64,000 bases of DNA, from assembly GCA_029210625.1 (NCBI GenBank), contig JARGFU010000022.1:25051-89050 (forward strand), in the 5' to 3' direction. The notes beneath the pieces were generated by a model. It made no database searches, was not told the origin of the DNA, and worked only from the letters and a program-made list of their open reading frames with translations. Numbering within the stretch: position 1 is the first letter of the stretch; the number at the start of each line of letters is the position of its first letter. Source of the stretch: Deltaproteobacteria bacterium (lineage in GTDB: Bacteria > Myxococcota > Myxococcia > SLRQ01). Below are positions 1 to 9,700 of this stretch, one piece after another. A program made the translations under genes and the position numbers.

Positions 1-301
1 TGCCCGAGTTGTCGATGACCCAGAGGATGTCCACCTGGGCGTCGTCCTGGAGGAAGGCGTCGATCTGGGAGGGGCCGCGCAGCTCGGGGGGCAGGAGCTC
101 GGGCCGCAGCAGCTGGACCCGGTCCTGGTCCGCGCCGACGTGGAGGGCGGGCTCGGGCTCGATGGGGCGCACCCGGGCCTTGTAGACCGGCGCGGTGGTG
201 GTCGGCCGGTCGCAGGCGAGGGCGGCCAGGGAGACGACGAACAGCGTCGTCACCGCCAGGGCCTCCCTCCAGGGCCCGCAGTCGTGGAGCTCCCTCCGCA
301 T
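1..301 (-). CDS. vWA-domain (putative lipo)protein, 3' end outside window
   Basis: The frame reads 100 codons from an ATG at 301 and runs off the left edge. It begins with a charged stretch, then a hydrophobic export segment (about residues 14-29) ending in Cys30, which could be lipidated, although the residues before it (A-L-A) are a weak lipobox. After a Pro/Glu-rich spacer the visible end reads VDILWVIDNSG, the start of a von Willebrand A domain with the first part of a MIDAS motif (DxSxS). Exported vWA proteins with this phrase are common in Myxococcota, usually of unknown role. A shorter start at an in-frame GTG (about residue 17) is possible. The fold is inferred from this one motif only. 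Confidence 0.6.
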   Translation of the reverse strand, partial: MRRELHDCGPWREALAVTTLFVVSLAALACDRPTTTAPVYKARVRPIEPEPALHVGADQDRVQLLRPELLPPELRGPSQIDAFLQDDAQVDILWVIDNSG

Positions 302-346
302 CTTCGCCCTTCAGCCTAGCACCTTCGGGCGGGGGGGAGCGGTCCC

Positions 347-784
347 CTAGATGACCCAGGCGAGGCGCAGGCCCAGGAGGGGGCTCCGGTTCAGGACGCC
401 CACCTCCAGGCCGATCTCGAAGGCCTTCTTGCGCAGACCGAAGCCGATGGCCCCGTGGAAGCGCAGCGTGTCGCCCCCGTCGAAGAAGATCCAGGGGCCG
501 ATGAGGCCCTCGAGGTAGACCCGCGAGCGGCCGAACTTCACCCGCAGGTTCAGATCGATGGGCACCCCGAGGCCCACGCCGGGGGCCAGCAGGGCGACGC
601 CGAAGCGGCCGCCGACGGTGAGCTTGCGGGCCACCGGCGTGTCCACCGCCAGGGTCAGCTCGAAGATCCCGGCGGCCTCCTCGACCACCCAGTCCGCCCC
701 CAGGCCCAACCGGACCTCGGCGGCGGCAGGGCGGGCGAGCCCGGCGGCCAGCCCCAGCACCAGCAGCAGGATGGTCTTCTTCAT
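347..784 (-). CDS. Small exported outer-membrane-type protein
   Basis: This 145-residue protein has a clear Sec signal (MKKTILLLVLGLAAGLARPAAA, cut after residue 22). The rest is made of short alternating hydrophobic strands (LGLGADW, LTLAVDT, LNLRVKF, FEIGLEVGVL, LGLRLAWVI) and ends in a hydrophobic/aromatic residue pattern, as in small beta-barrel proteins. I do not recognise a family. The start is fixed by the signal peptide, even though the frame stays open upstream. The ATG lies only 4 bases from the 3' end of the tRNA-Leu on the same strand, so the gene can only be translated from a tRNA precursor or from a transcript using the G-run of the tRNA as ribosome-binding site. Confidence 0.7.
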   Translation of the reverse strand: MKKTILLLVLGLAAGLARPAAAEVRLGLGADWVVEEAAGIFELTLAVDTPVARKLTVGGRFGVALLAPGVGLGVPIDLNLRVKFGRSRVYLEGLIGPWIFFDGGDTLRFHGAIGFGLRKKAFEIGLEVGVLNRSPLLGLRLAWVI

Positions 785-788
785 GGTG

Positions 789-871
789 TGGCCCCCCCCG
801 GACTCGAACCGGGATGCCCATAGGACAGCTGATTTTGAGTCAACCGCGTCTGCCAATTCCGCCAGGGGGCC
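789..871 (-). tRNA. tRNA-Leu (anticodon CAA)
   Basis: On the minus strand the acceptor stem GGCCCCC pairs perfectly with GGGGGCC, followed by discriminator A at 789. The D arm reads GCGGAATTGGCAGACGC. The anticodon arm is GTTGA-CTCAAAA-TCAGC, giving anticodon CAA. A long class II variable arm follows, then a T arm CCCGG-TTCGAGT-CCGGG. The long variable arm and G/A-rich D loop are typical of tRNA-Leu. No CCA end is encoded (next bases are CAC), so CCA must be added enzymatically. It decodes UUG, a rare leucine codon in such a GC-rich genome. Confidence 0.95.
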
Positions 872-908
872 CTTCCCCGCCTCAATCTGGTCAGCAGGGA
901 ACCACCGG

Positions 909-914
909 TATACA
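909..914 (+). promoter_or_regulatory. Possible -10 box (TATACA), near-leaderless start
   Basis: TATACA lies 12 bases before the ATG at 927, in a GC-rich intergenic stretch with no purine-rich ribosome-binding site. If used, the mRNA would have only a few leader bases. No convincing -35 box is visible. Confidence 0.3.
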
Positions 915-926
915 ACGCCGCCGCGC

Positions 927-1664
927 ATGATCAACCTCCTCATTTCGCTCGGTCTCGCCGCTGCCACCACCGTCGGCCTCGGCCTCTACACGGGCTTCGG
1001 CCTCGCCTCCTTCCCGGGGGTGGTCGTCGCCATCGCCTCCTACCTGCTGCTCGCCCGGCGGACGAACAAGCAGCTCGAGGCCCTGATGCCCGAGGTGCAG
1101 AAGGCGCTGGCGGCTCGCAAGCCCGAGGAGGCGATCCGGTTGCTGAAGTCCGCCCGGGAGCTGGGCCGGTGGCAGTTCCTGGTGGCCCCGGTCCTCGACG
1201 CCCAGATCGGGATGATCCACTACACCTACCAGCAGAACTTCGAGGCGGCCCGGCCCTTCCTGGAGCAGGCCTACGTGAAGCAGTGGCAGGCCAAGCTGAT
1301 GCTGGCCGCGCTCCACTTCCAGAAGAAGCGCTGGGAGGAGATGACCGCCGCTTTCGAGGAGGCCACCAAGCACAACAAGAAGGCGGGCCTGACCTGGGCC
1401 GCCTGGGCGTGGTGCGAGGCCCGGCGGGGCAACAAGACCCTGGCCATCGAGATCCTGGGCAAGGGCCTGAAGGCCCAGCCCGAGGACGAGAAGCTCAAGG
1501 CCAACCTCCTCAACCTCCAGAACGGCAAGAAGATGAAGATGAAGGCCTACGCCGAGGAGTGGTGGGCCCTGCTGCTGGAGAAGCCTCCGGTGCAGATGGT
1601 CGGCATGGGCGGCAAGCCCGTGCGCGGCGGCATGCGCCAGAAGCGCGGCGGCCGCCGGCGCTGA
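927..1664 (+). CDS. Membrane-anchored TPR protein
   Basis: This 245-residue protein starts with two hydrophobic segments (about residues 2-19 and 24-42), so it is anchored in the inner membrane. The remainder is helical and reads as tetratricopeptide-like pairs, for example QKALAARKPEEAIRLLKSA, NFEAARPFLEQAY, KRWEEMTAAFEEATKH and NKTLAIEILGKGLKAQPED. The last 20 residues are rich in Gly, Lys and Arg (GGMRQKRGGRRR). TPR proteins are usually assembly or scaffold factors, and no partner is obvious here. The ATG at 927 is chosen because upstream codons in the frame read across the tRNA gene. Its stop directly abuts the stop of the convergent cytochrome gene with no spacer. Confidence 0.75.
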   Translation: MINLLISLGLAAATTVGLGLYTGFGLASFPGVVVAIASYLLLARRTNKQLEALMPEVQKALAARKPEEAIRLLKSARELGRWQFLVAPVLDAQIGMIHYTYQQNFEAARPFLEQAYVKQWQAKLMLAALHFQKKRWEEMTAAFEEATKHNKKAGLTWAAWAWCEARRGNKTLAIEILGKGLKAQPEDEKLKANLLNLQNGKKMKMKAYAEEWWALLLEKPPVQMVGMGGKPVRGGMRQKRGGRRR

Positions 1665-2135
1665 TCAGCGCCCGCGTTCGTGCCGGCGGTGACAGGAGAG
1701 GCAGAGGGCGTCGAACTCGTCCCGCAGGGCGCTCTGCCCCTTCCTCACCCGGTGCGGATCGTGGCAGCTGTGGCAGACCACGGCGTTGCCCTCCCCCAGG
1801 GGCCGGGGTGGCTCCATGATCCGCCGCTGGATGACGCCCACCGGGTGGCTGGCGTGCTCGAAGGTGTGGCAGCGGGTGCAGACCGCGATCGGATCGTCGA
1901 GGAGGGCCTTGTCCCGGATGGGGTGACAGGCCTGGCAGACCGGCTTGCCCTCGTAGGCGTGCGGGTCGATCAGGGCGTCGAGGATCTCGGGGTCGTAGGT
2001 GACGAAGCGCAACCCGCGGTACTGCGATGGGGTGAGCGTGCCGAGGTAGAGCATCACTCCGGCGCCCACCCCCAGCAGCGGCAGGAGCGCCCAGCCCAGC
2101 CACCGGGGCCCTTCGCTGCGAGCTGACCTCCCCAC
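1665..2135 (-). CDS. Membrane-anchored tetraheme c-type cytochrome
   Basis: The protein (156 residues from GTG 2135) has one transmembrane helix near the N terminus (WLGWALLPLLGVGAGVMLYL) and a periplasmic part with four CxxCH heme-attachment motifs (CQACH, CTRCH, CHSCH, CLSCH), plus extra His residues for axial ligation. It resembles doubled-CXXCH / cytochrome c3-like small tetraheme proteins. The GTG start is chosen because it follows the radical SAM stop by 7 bases and has GGAG upstream; a longer frame would run back into that gene. As a membrane-tethered carrier at the end of the cytochrome cluster it is a candidate for moving electrons from the quinone pool to the large exported cytochromes. 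That role is inferred. Confidence 0.8.
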   Translation of the reverse strand: MGRSARSEGPRWLGWALLPLLGVGAGVMLYLGTLTPSQYRGLRFVTYDPEILDALIDPHAYEGKPVCQACHPIRDKALLDDPIAVCTRCHTFEHASHPVGVIQRRIMEPPRPLGEGNAVVCHSCHDPHRVRKGQSALRDEFDALCLSCHRRHERGR

Positions 2136-2142
2136 GCGGCCT

Positions 2143-3657
2143 TCAGCTCCCGCGCCCGTCGGGGAGACCGCCGTGGCCCGGCGCCGCGAGGTGAGCGTTC
2201 TCCCTCTCGAGCCCCTCGAGCATCTTGCGCACCCAGTCGGGCATCTCACCTCGCAGCCGGGCCATGTCGCCGGCCAGGTAGGAGTGGTTCATCAGGATGG
2301 CCGCGACCTTCACCAGGAACTCTCGCTTGAAGGCGGAGAGCTCCCCCAGGCGCACGAACTTGTCGGCGAAGAACTCGTGGGCCGCGCTCTTCAGGGCGCG
2401 GTGCATCTCCTCGAGGGTCATCGCCTCCGGCTTCACCACTGGCTCGACCAGGTTGAAGCGGGCGTAGTCGCGCACCTCGAGGTGGGGCTCGAGCTCCGGC
2501 CAGAGCTGGGTGTAGGGCCAGGGGGTGATCGCCAGGAAGAAGGCCATGTCGGGGCCGAAGTGCTTGGCCAGCTCGACGGTGGTCCGGATGCTCTCGGGCG
2601 TCTCGTCGGGGGTGCCCAGCACGAAGGAGGTCTCCGAGACGATGTCCGCCTGGTTGATCAGCTCGATGGCCCGCCGGCCCTGCTCGACGCTCGTGTCCTT
2701 CTGGTAGAGGTCCAGCGTGTCCTGCCGGGCGGCCTCCACCCCCACGTAGATGTGGGAGATGCCGGCCTCCTTGTAGCGAGGGAGGAGCGCCTCGTCCCGG
2801 AGGATGTCGTCGACCCGGGTCTCGAGGAGCAGCTCGACCCCCACCTCACGCTCGATGAGCAGGTCGAGGATGCGGGCCCAGCGCTCGGGATCCACGGTGG
2901 GGGTCTCGTCGGCGAGCATCGCGATGTTCACGCCGAAGCGGTCCCGCAGCATCTCCAGCTCGGCGACGAAGGCCTCGGCCCGCCGCGGGCGCCAGGAGAG
3001 CTCCCAGAAGAGGCGCTGCGAGCAGAAGGTGCAGGCCTGAGCGCAGCCCCGCGACGAGGAGACCACGGCCAGGGTCGAGCCGGCCTTGGGCCGGTAGGTG
3101 TAGGTGGGCCAGTCGACCAGGTCCCAGGCCGCCGGCAGCGCGTCCAGATCCGAGCTGAGCCGCCGGGTGCCGGTGGTGACGGGGTGACCCCCGTCCCGGT
3201 AGGCGATCCCCTGGACCTTTCGTGGGTGGTCCCCCGCGGCCAGGCAGTCGGCCAGTTCGGCGATCGTCACCTCGCCCTCTCCCCGGACCACGTAGTCGAT
3301 CTCGGCGTGGAGGTTCAGGACCTCCTCCCACATGAAGGAGGCGTGGGTGTTGCCCAGGACGGTGATCAGCCCGGGGCGCGCCTCCTTGGCCCGGCGGCAG
3401 ACCTCGACACAGGCGAGGTAGGAGGCGGTGATCCCCGTGAGGCCGACGAGGTCCGGGCGCTGGCGCTCGATCTCGGCCTGGATGGTCTCGTGGTCGTCGA
3501 AGCGGGCCATCGCGTCGTGGAGGACGACCTCGTGCCCCCGCTCCCGCAGCGCTCCGGCGAGCGTCACGAAGCCCAGGTTCATCCAGACCCCGGCGGACTC
3601 CACCACGCCCGAGTGGTAGGGGGGCGTGATCAACATGATCTTCAGACGCTTGTTCAA
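2143..3657 (-). CDS. B12-binding radical SAM protein (BchE-like class)
   Basis: The 504-residue protein has an N-terminal Rossmann-like B12-binding region (about 1-150; KIMLITPPYH, VVLHDAM, DLVGLTGITA). A radical SAM core follows, with the Cx3Cx2C iron-sulfur motif at Cys205, Cys209 and Cys212 (GCAQACTFC) and later TIM-barrel strands (VGVEAA, SFVLGTPDET). Such enzymes do methylations, cyclisations or ring rearrangements on tetrapyrroles, lipids or peptides, and the substrate cannot be read from sequence. It sits between a giant multiheme lipoprotein and a tetraheme cytochrome in the same direction, so a role in making or modifying a cofactor or polymer for that system is possible. The start is TTG at 3657; ATG 3636 would cut into the first strand. 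Confidence 0.85.
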   Translation of the reverse strand: MNKRLKIMLITPPYHSGVVESAGVWMNLGFVTLAGALRERGHEVVLHDAMARFDDHETIQAEIERQRPDLVGLTGITASYLACVEVCRRAKEARPGLITVLGNTHASFMWEEVLNLHAEIDYVVRGEGEVTIAELADCLAAGDHPRKVQGIAYRDGGHPVTTGTRRLSSDLDALPAAWDLVDWPTYTYRPKAGSTLAVVSSSRGCAQACTFCSQRLFWELSWRPRRAEAFVAELEMLRDRFGVNIAMLADETPTVDPERWARILDLLIEREVGVELLLETRVDDILRDEALLPRYKEAGISHIYVGVEAARQDTLDLYQKDTSVEQGRRAIELINQADIVSETSFVLGTPDETPESIRTTVELAKHFGPDMAFFLAITPWPYTQLWPELEPHLEVRDYARFNLVEPVVKPEAMTLEEMHRALKSAAHEFFADKFVRLGELSAFKREFLVKVAAILMNHSYLAGDMARLRGEMPDWVRKMLEGLERENAHLAAPGHGGLPDGRGS

Positions 3658-3749
3658 TTCACTCGACCCGAAGTGGGTGATGTACCGTCGCCGCCGCCCA
3701 CCGGTCAGGGGAGGAGGTCAAGCTACCACGACTCGCTTGCCGGTTCAGT

Positions 3750-6700
3750 CTAGCCGCAGGAGCCGATCTGGTTGTGGCAGTCGTTCTCGCTCCAGCCGTT
3801 CGTCGGCCCCCAGTTGGCCATGTTCGAGTCGGACTGCATGCCGTAGTTCGAGGTCGGGTACTCGTAGGGCGCGCCGTCCTGATCGGTAGCGATCGGATAG
3901 GGCCGCTTCCAGCCGTGGGGCACCATGCCGTGACAGGCCGCACAGGGGCGGTTGTCGTGGCGTCGGCAGTGGAGGTTGCGGCCGCCGGCCTCCCGGAAGC
4001 CCGACGCGCTTCCGTTCTCGTTGGTACAGTTGGCGCCATAGACCGTCGGGCTGTGGCAGTTGAAGCAGAGGTGGCCGGTGACGTTCCCGGTGCGCCCGGT
4101 GTTCTGGTTCCAGAGGCCCTTGAGCAAGGGAGAGACATCCGAGCCGTGCGCGCCGGCCGGATCCGTCCCGCTGGCGCTCGCGTGGCAGTCGGTGCAGGCC
4201 ATGCCCGAGGCGCCGTCCCAGGGGGCGACATAGGTGCCCAGGCCGGTGGCCTTCGAGGCGCCCCAGACCGCGTGGTAGCGCGGGTTGTTGGGGTTGAAGT
4301 CACGCCCCACGTCCTGACCGGTGTAGCCGGAGCGCGCCGGCGTGTGGCACTTGAAGCAGAGGAAGGCCTGCCGGTCGGTGGCGGCGCCGGTGAGGGTCAC
4401 GGGCTGGTAGTTGGACGGTGAGGTCCACACGCCGCCCACGGTCTGGGGCACCCTGCCCTCGCTGCCGTAGAGGACCGCGCCCGGCAGGGAGCTCTCGAGG
4501 GGGGAGAGCCCGGTGGTGGCCACGTGCACCTCGTGGCAGCTGGTGCACTCCACCTCCCAGCCGGTCTGCTCGCTGTCCACGATCGGGTGGTGGCTGGCCC
4601 GCCCGAAGGGGGTGGTGAGGTTCGTGCTCGCCACGCTGCCGTCGTGGCAGCCGTAGCAGAGGTCCTCCTCCCGGTAGACGAGCATCGTGCCCGCCGCCGA
4701 GCCGTGGCGGTCGTGGCAGCTCTCGCAGTCCAGGCCCGCCACCGAGTGCTGGCAGGGGATGCTCCAGTAGCTGCTCTTGTCCGGGGGCGTCTGGCCCTGG
4801 AAGAAGGTGCCCGCCCCGCCGTCGTGGCAGGTGCGGCAGAGCCCGGAGAGGCCGGTGGCGGCGTAGGTGAAGCCGTCGGTGGGATCCGGATCGACGATGG
4901 CCACGGTGCCCGAGGCGTGGTTGCTCACGTCGTGGCACTCCTGGCAGCTCGCGCGGATGACGAGGTCGTCGCCGGTGCTCGCCGGATCGTGGTCGTGGCT
5001 GGTGTCGAGGGTGATCCCCGGCTCGTCATGGCACTCGTTGCAGCCGATGGTGGTGTCGGTCCAGGTGGCGACGTTGTTCAGCTCGGCGACGTCACCCGGC
5101 AGCGGATCGTGGCAGCCGACCCGGCAGGTCGGGTTGGCGCTGGCGGTGTGCGAGGGCGAAAGGCCGTTGGTCGGCGTCGTGCCTCCCGGGTAGACCGGCG
5201 TCGCCCCGAAGACGACGTCGACGTTCGCCTGCAGCACGGTGCCGCCGCCCTCGTCGTGGGTGGGGCCGCTGCCGTTGTGGCCGTGGCAGGTGGCGCACCC
5301 GAAGCCGAGGGTCGTGAAGTGCAGGTCGTGGGCGCCGCCGCCGCCGGCGTAGTCCTGCGAGCCGGGCAGCGGTGGGTAGGCGTGGCAGCTCTCGCAGAGG
5401 AGATCGACGGTGCCGTCCACGTGGGTCTGGGGGTCGACCGGCGTGGTGCCGGTGAAGGGATGGCAGCCGCTGCAGTCGGTCGGGGCGACGACCGGGTGCG
5501 GCCCCGGCGGCGCGACGCCGTGACAGGTGCCGCAGGCGTCCTGCGTGCCATCGACGGTCGTCCAGGTGGGCGTCGTGTCGCTGCCGCCCCCGAGGGTGGC
5601 GCCGTGGCAGTAGTTGCTGCAGTCGCCGCCGCTGTAGCTGGGCGACGCGCCATCGGCGCTGGCCGTGGCGCCCCAGGTGGTCTCGGCCACTCCGTCACCG
5701 TCGATGTGGCCGGCGTCGGTGTAGGAGGCGGGGACGAGGTGACACTCGGTGCAGGCGATGTCCGCCCGCCAGCTCGTGCCGGTGACGAGGTGGGCCTGGT
5801 GGGCGCCGACCTGCGGATCGTTGGTGGCGCTGTCCCCCGCGGTGTCGACCGGCGGCGCGTCGCTGGTCGGGGAGCCGTGGCAGCTGTTGCAGCTCATCGG
5901 GGAGAGCTGCACGGTTCCGTCGACGTGCTGGGCCGGGGCCGAGAAGGTCTGGCCGGGCGCCGCGTCGGGGTGGCAGCTCTCGCAGTCGGTGCGGGCGACG
6001 TGCGGCGCGGCCGGCGGCGCTCCGTGGCAGGTGCCGCAGGCCGCCTGGGTGCCGTTCACCGTGGTCCAGATCGGGGTGGTGTTGGTGCCTCCGCTCATCA
6101 GGGTCTGGCCGTGGCAGTAGTTGTCGCAGGAGGCGCCGGTCCAGCCGGGGATCGCCCCGTCGGCGGTGGGCACCGCGTCCCAGGTGAGCTCCGCCGGCAG
6201 CGGGGTGTCGAGGTGGCCCGCGTCGGTCCAGGCGGCCGGGACCAGGTGGCAGTCGCTGCAGGGGATGGTCCGGTGCCAGGCGCTGGCCCCCAGGTGGCTC
6301 TGGTGGGCGCCCACGCCGGTCAGGGTGGTCAGGGAGGCTCCGGTGGTGTTCACCGGAGGGGCGTCGTTCGCGGCCGAGCCGTGGCAGGTGTTGCAGAGCA
6401 GGGGCACGAGCTCGACGGTGCCGTTCACGTGCTGCACCGCATTGACGATGGTCTGGCCGGCGCCCGCGTCCGGGTGGCAGGTCTCGCAGTCGCTGCGGCC
6501 CACGTGGGGGAAGGCCGGGGGAAGGCCGTGGCAGGTGCCGCAGGCGTCCTGGCTGCCGTCGACCGTGGTCCAGACCGGCGTGGTGTTGGTACCCCCGCTG
6601 ATCAGGGTCTGGCCGTGGCAGTAGTTGTCGCAAGAGGCGCCGGTCCAGCCCGGGATGGCGCCGTCGGCCTGCGGCAACGCGCCCCAGGAGAGCTCGGCGG

Positions 6701-9700
6701 GCAGGTCGGTGTCCATGTGGCCGGCGTCGGTGTAGGCCGTGGGCACCTGATGGCAGGCGTCGCAGGCGATCGGGGCGCGCCAGGTGCTGCTGCCGAGGTG
6801 GCTCTGGTGCGCACCGACCCCGGTGTCGGAGGTCAGGGTGTCCCCGGCGGTGTCGACCGGGGGCGCGTCGCTGCTCGCCGAGCCGTGGCAGGTGTTGCAG
6901 AGGAGCGGCACCAGCTGCACCGTGCCGTCCACGTGCTGCGCCGGCGTGGAGAAGGTGAGCCCGGCGGCGGCGTCCGGGTGGCAGCTCTGGCAGTCGCCGC
7001 GATCGACGTGGGGGTAGTCCGGGGGCAGGCCGTGGCAGGTGCCGCAGGCGGCCTGCGTGCCGTTCACCGTGGTCCACACGGGGGTCGTGTCCGTGCCGCC
7101 GGTCATCAGGGTCTGGCCGTGGCAGTAGTTGTCGCAGGAGCCCGCGGCCCAGGTGGCCGTGGCGCCATCACCGGTGGGCAGCGCGCCCCAGGTGAGCTCG
7201 GCCGGCAGCGGCGTGTCCATGTGGCCCGGGTCGGTCCAGGCCGAGGGGACGAGGTGGCAGTCGGTGCAGATCACCGGGCGGTGCCAGGTGCTGGAGCCCA
7301 GGTGGCTCTGGTGAGCCCCGACGCCGGTGTCGGTGGTGAGGACGTCACCCGCGGTGTCCACCGGCGGGGCGTCACTCGTCGCCGAGCCATGGCAGGTGTT
7401 GCAGAGGAGCGGCACCAGATCGACGTCGCCGTCTACGTGCTGGGTCGAGTCCGTGATCGTCAGCCCGGGGCCCGCGTCCGGGTGACAGCTCGCGCAGTCG
7501 GGGTTCGTCGGGTGGTTCCCGCCCGGGGGCAGGCCGTGGCAGGTGCCGCAGGCGGCCTGGCTGCCATCGACCGTGGTCCAGTCGGGGGTCGTGTCCGAGC
7601 CGCCCCCGTCGGTGAGGGTCTGGCCGTGGCAGTAGTTGTCGCAGGTGCCGCCGGCGTAGCTCGGCGTCGCGCCATCGGCGCCGGCGGTCGTGCCCCAGGT
7701 GAGCTCGGCCGGCAGATCGGAGTCGATGTGACCGGCGTCGGTGTAGACCGCGGGGACCAGGTGGCACTCCTCGCAGGCGATGTCGGCCCGCCAGGCGCTG
7801 CCCGTGAGGTGGCTCTCGTGGGCGCCCACGCCGGGATCGGTGGTCACGGTCGCGCCACCGGTGTCCACCGGCGGGGCATCGCTGGTGGCGTCGCCGTGGC
7901 AGGTGTTACAGGCCAGCGGCACGAGATCGACGGTGCCATCGACGTGCTGGGCCGGCGCCGAGAAGGTCTGGCCGGGCGCGGCGTCGGGGTGGCAGCTCTC
8001 GCAGTCGCTGCGATCGACGTGCGGGAAGGCCGGGGGCAGGCCGTGGCAGGTGCCACAGGCGGCCTGGCTGCCGTCGACGGTGGTCCAGGCGGGCGTGGTG
8101 TTGGTGCCGCCCGTCAGGAGCGTCTGGCCATGGCAGTAGTTGTCGCAGGAGCCGGCGGCCCAGGTCGCGGTGGCGCCGTCGGCGGTGGGCACCGCGGCCC
8201 AGCTGAGCTCCGCCGGCAGCGGCGTGTCGACGTGGCCCGCGTCGGTCCAGGCCGCGGGGACCAGGTGGCAGTCGGCGCAGGGGATGGTGCGGTGCCAGGT
8301 GCTGGCGCCGAGGTGGCTCTGGTGGGCGCCGACGCTCGAGAGGGTGGTGGCGCTGGCGCCGCTGGTGTCCACCGGCGGCGCGTTGCTGGTCGCCGAGCCG
8401 TGGCAGGTGTTGCAGGCGAGCGGGACGAGCTGCACGGTGCCGTCCACGTGCTGGGCCGGCGCCGAGAAGGTCTGGCCGGGCGCGGCGTCGGGGTGGCAGC
8501 TCTCGCAGTCGCTGCGGGCGACGTGCGGGAAGGCCGGGGGCAGGCCGTGGCAAGTGCCGCAGGCGGCCTGGCTGCCGTCCACGGTGGTCCAGGCGGGCGT
8601 GGTGTTGGTGCCGCCGCCGAGGAGGGTCTGGCCGTGGCAGTAGTTGTCGCAGGAGCCGGCGGCCCAGGTGGCGGTGGCGCCGTCGGCGGTGGGCAAGGCG
8701 GCCCAGGTGAGCTCGGCGGGCAGCGGCGTGTCGATGTGGCCGGGGTCGGTGTACACGCCGGGGAGCAGGTGACAGTCGGTGCAGGGGATGGTGCGGTGCC
8801 AGGTGCTGGCGCCGAGGTGGCTCTGGTGAGCGCCGACACCGGAGAGGGTGGTCGCGCTGCCGTTGGTGGTGTCCACCGGCGGCGCGTTGCTGGTCGCCGA
8901 GCCGTGGCAGGAGTTGCAGGCGAAGCCGATGAGATCGACCGTGCCGTCCACGTGGCTGGCCGGGTCGGTGAAGGTCATGCCCGGGCCGGCGTCGGGGTGA
9001 CAGGCCTCGCAGTCGCTGCGGTTGGCGTGGGGGAAGGGCGGCGGGGTGCCGTGGCAGCTGCCGCAGGCGGCCTGGCTGCCGTCGACGGTGGTCCAGGTGG
9101 GCGTGGTCTCGCTGCCGCCGCCCAGGGTCTCACCGTGGCAGTAGTTGGTGCAGTCGCCGCCGGCGTAGGTGGGGCTCGCGCCGTCGGCGGTGGCCGTGCT
9201 GCCCCAGACGGTCTCGGCGGGCAGGGCCGAGTCGAGGTGGCCGGCGTCGTCGTAGGCCGCCGGGACGAGGTGACACTCCTCGCAGGCGATGGGGGCGTGC
9301 CAGGAGGTGTCGCCATCGACGTGGCTCTGGTGGGCCCCCACGCCCGGGTCGGTGGTGGCGGTGTTGCCGTTGGTGTCCGAGGGCGGGGCGTCGTTGGTCG
9401 CCGAGCCGTGGCAGGAGTTGCAGGAGAGGCTCAGGTCGACCACACCGTCGATGTGGCTGGCCGGCGCGTCGGGGGTGGTGCCGGTGAAGGGGTGACAGCC
9501 CGAGCAGTCGGCGGGGTCGACCGCCGGGTGGGGCCCGGCCGGGGGCAGGCCGTGGCAGGTGCCGCAGGCGGCCTGGCTGCCGTCCACCGTGGTCCAGGCG
9601 GGGGTGGTGTCGCTGCCGCCGGTCAGGAGGGTCTGGCCATGGCAGTAGTTGTCACACGAGCCGGCCGCCCAGGTGGCGGTGGCGCCGTCGGCCGCGGCCA

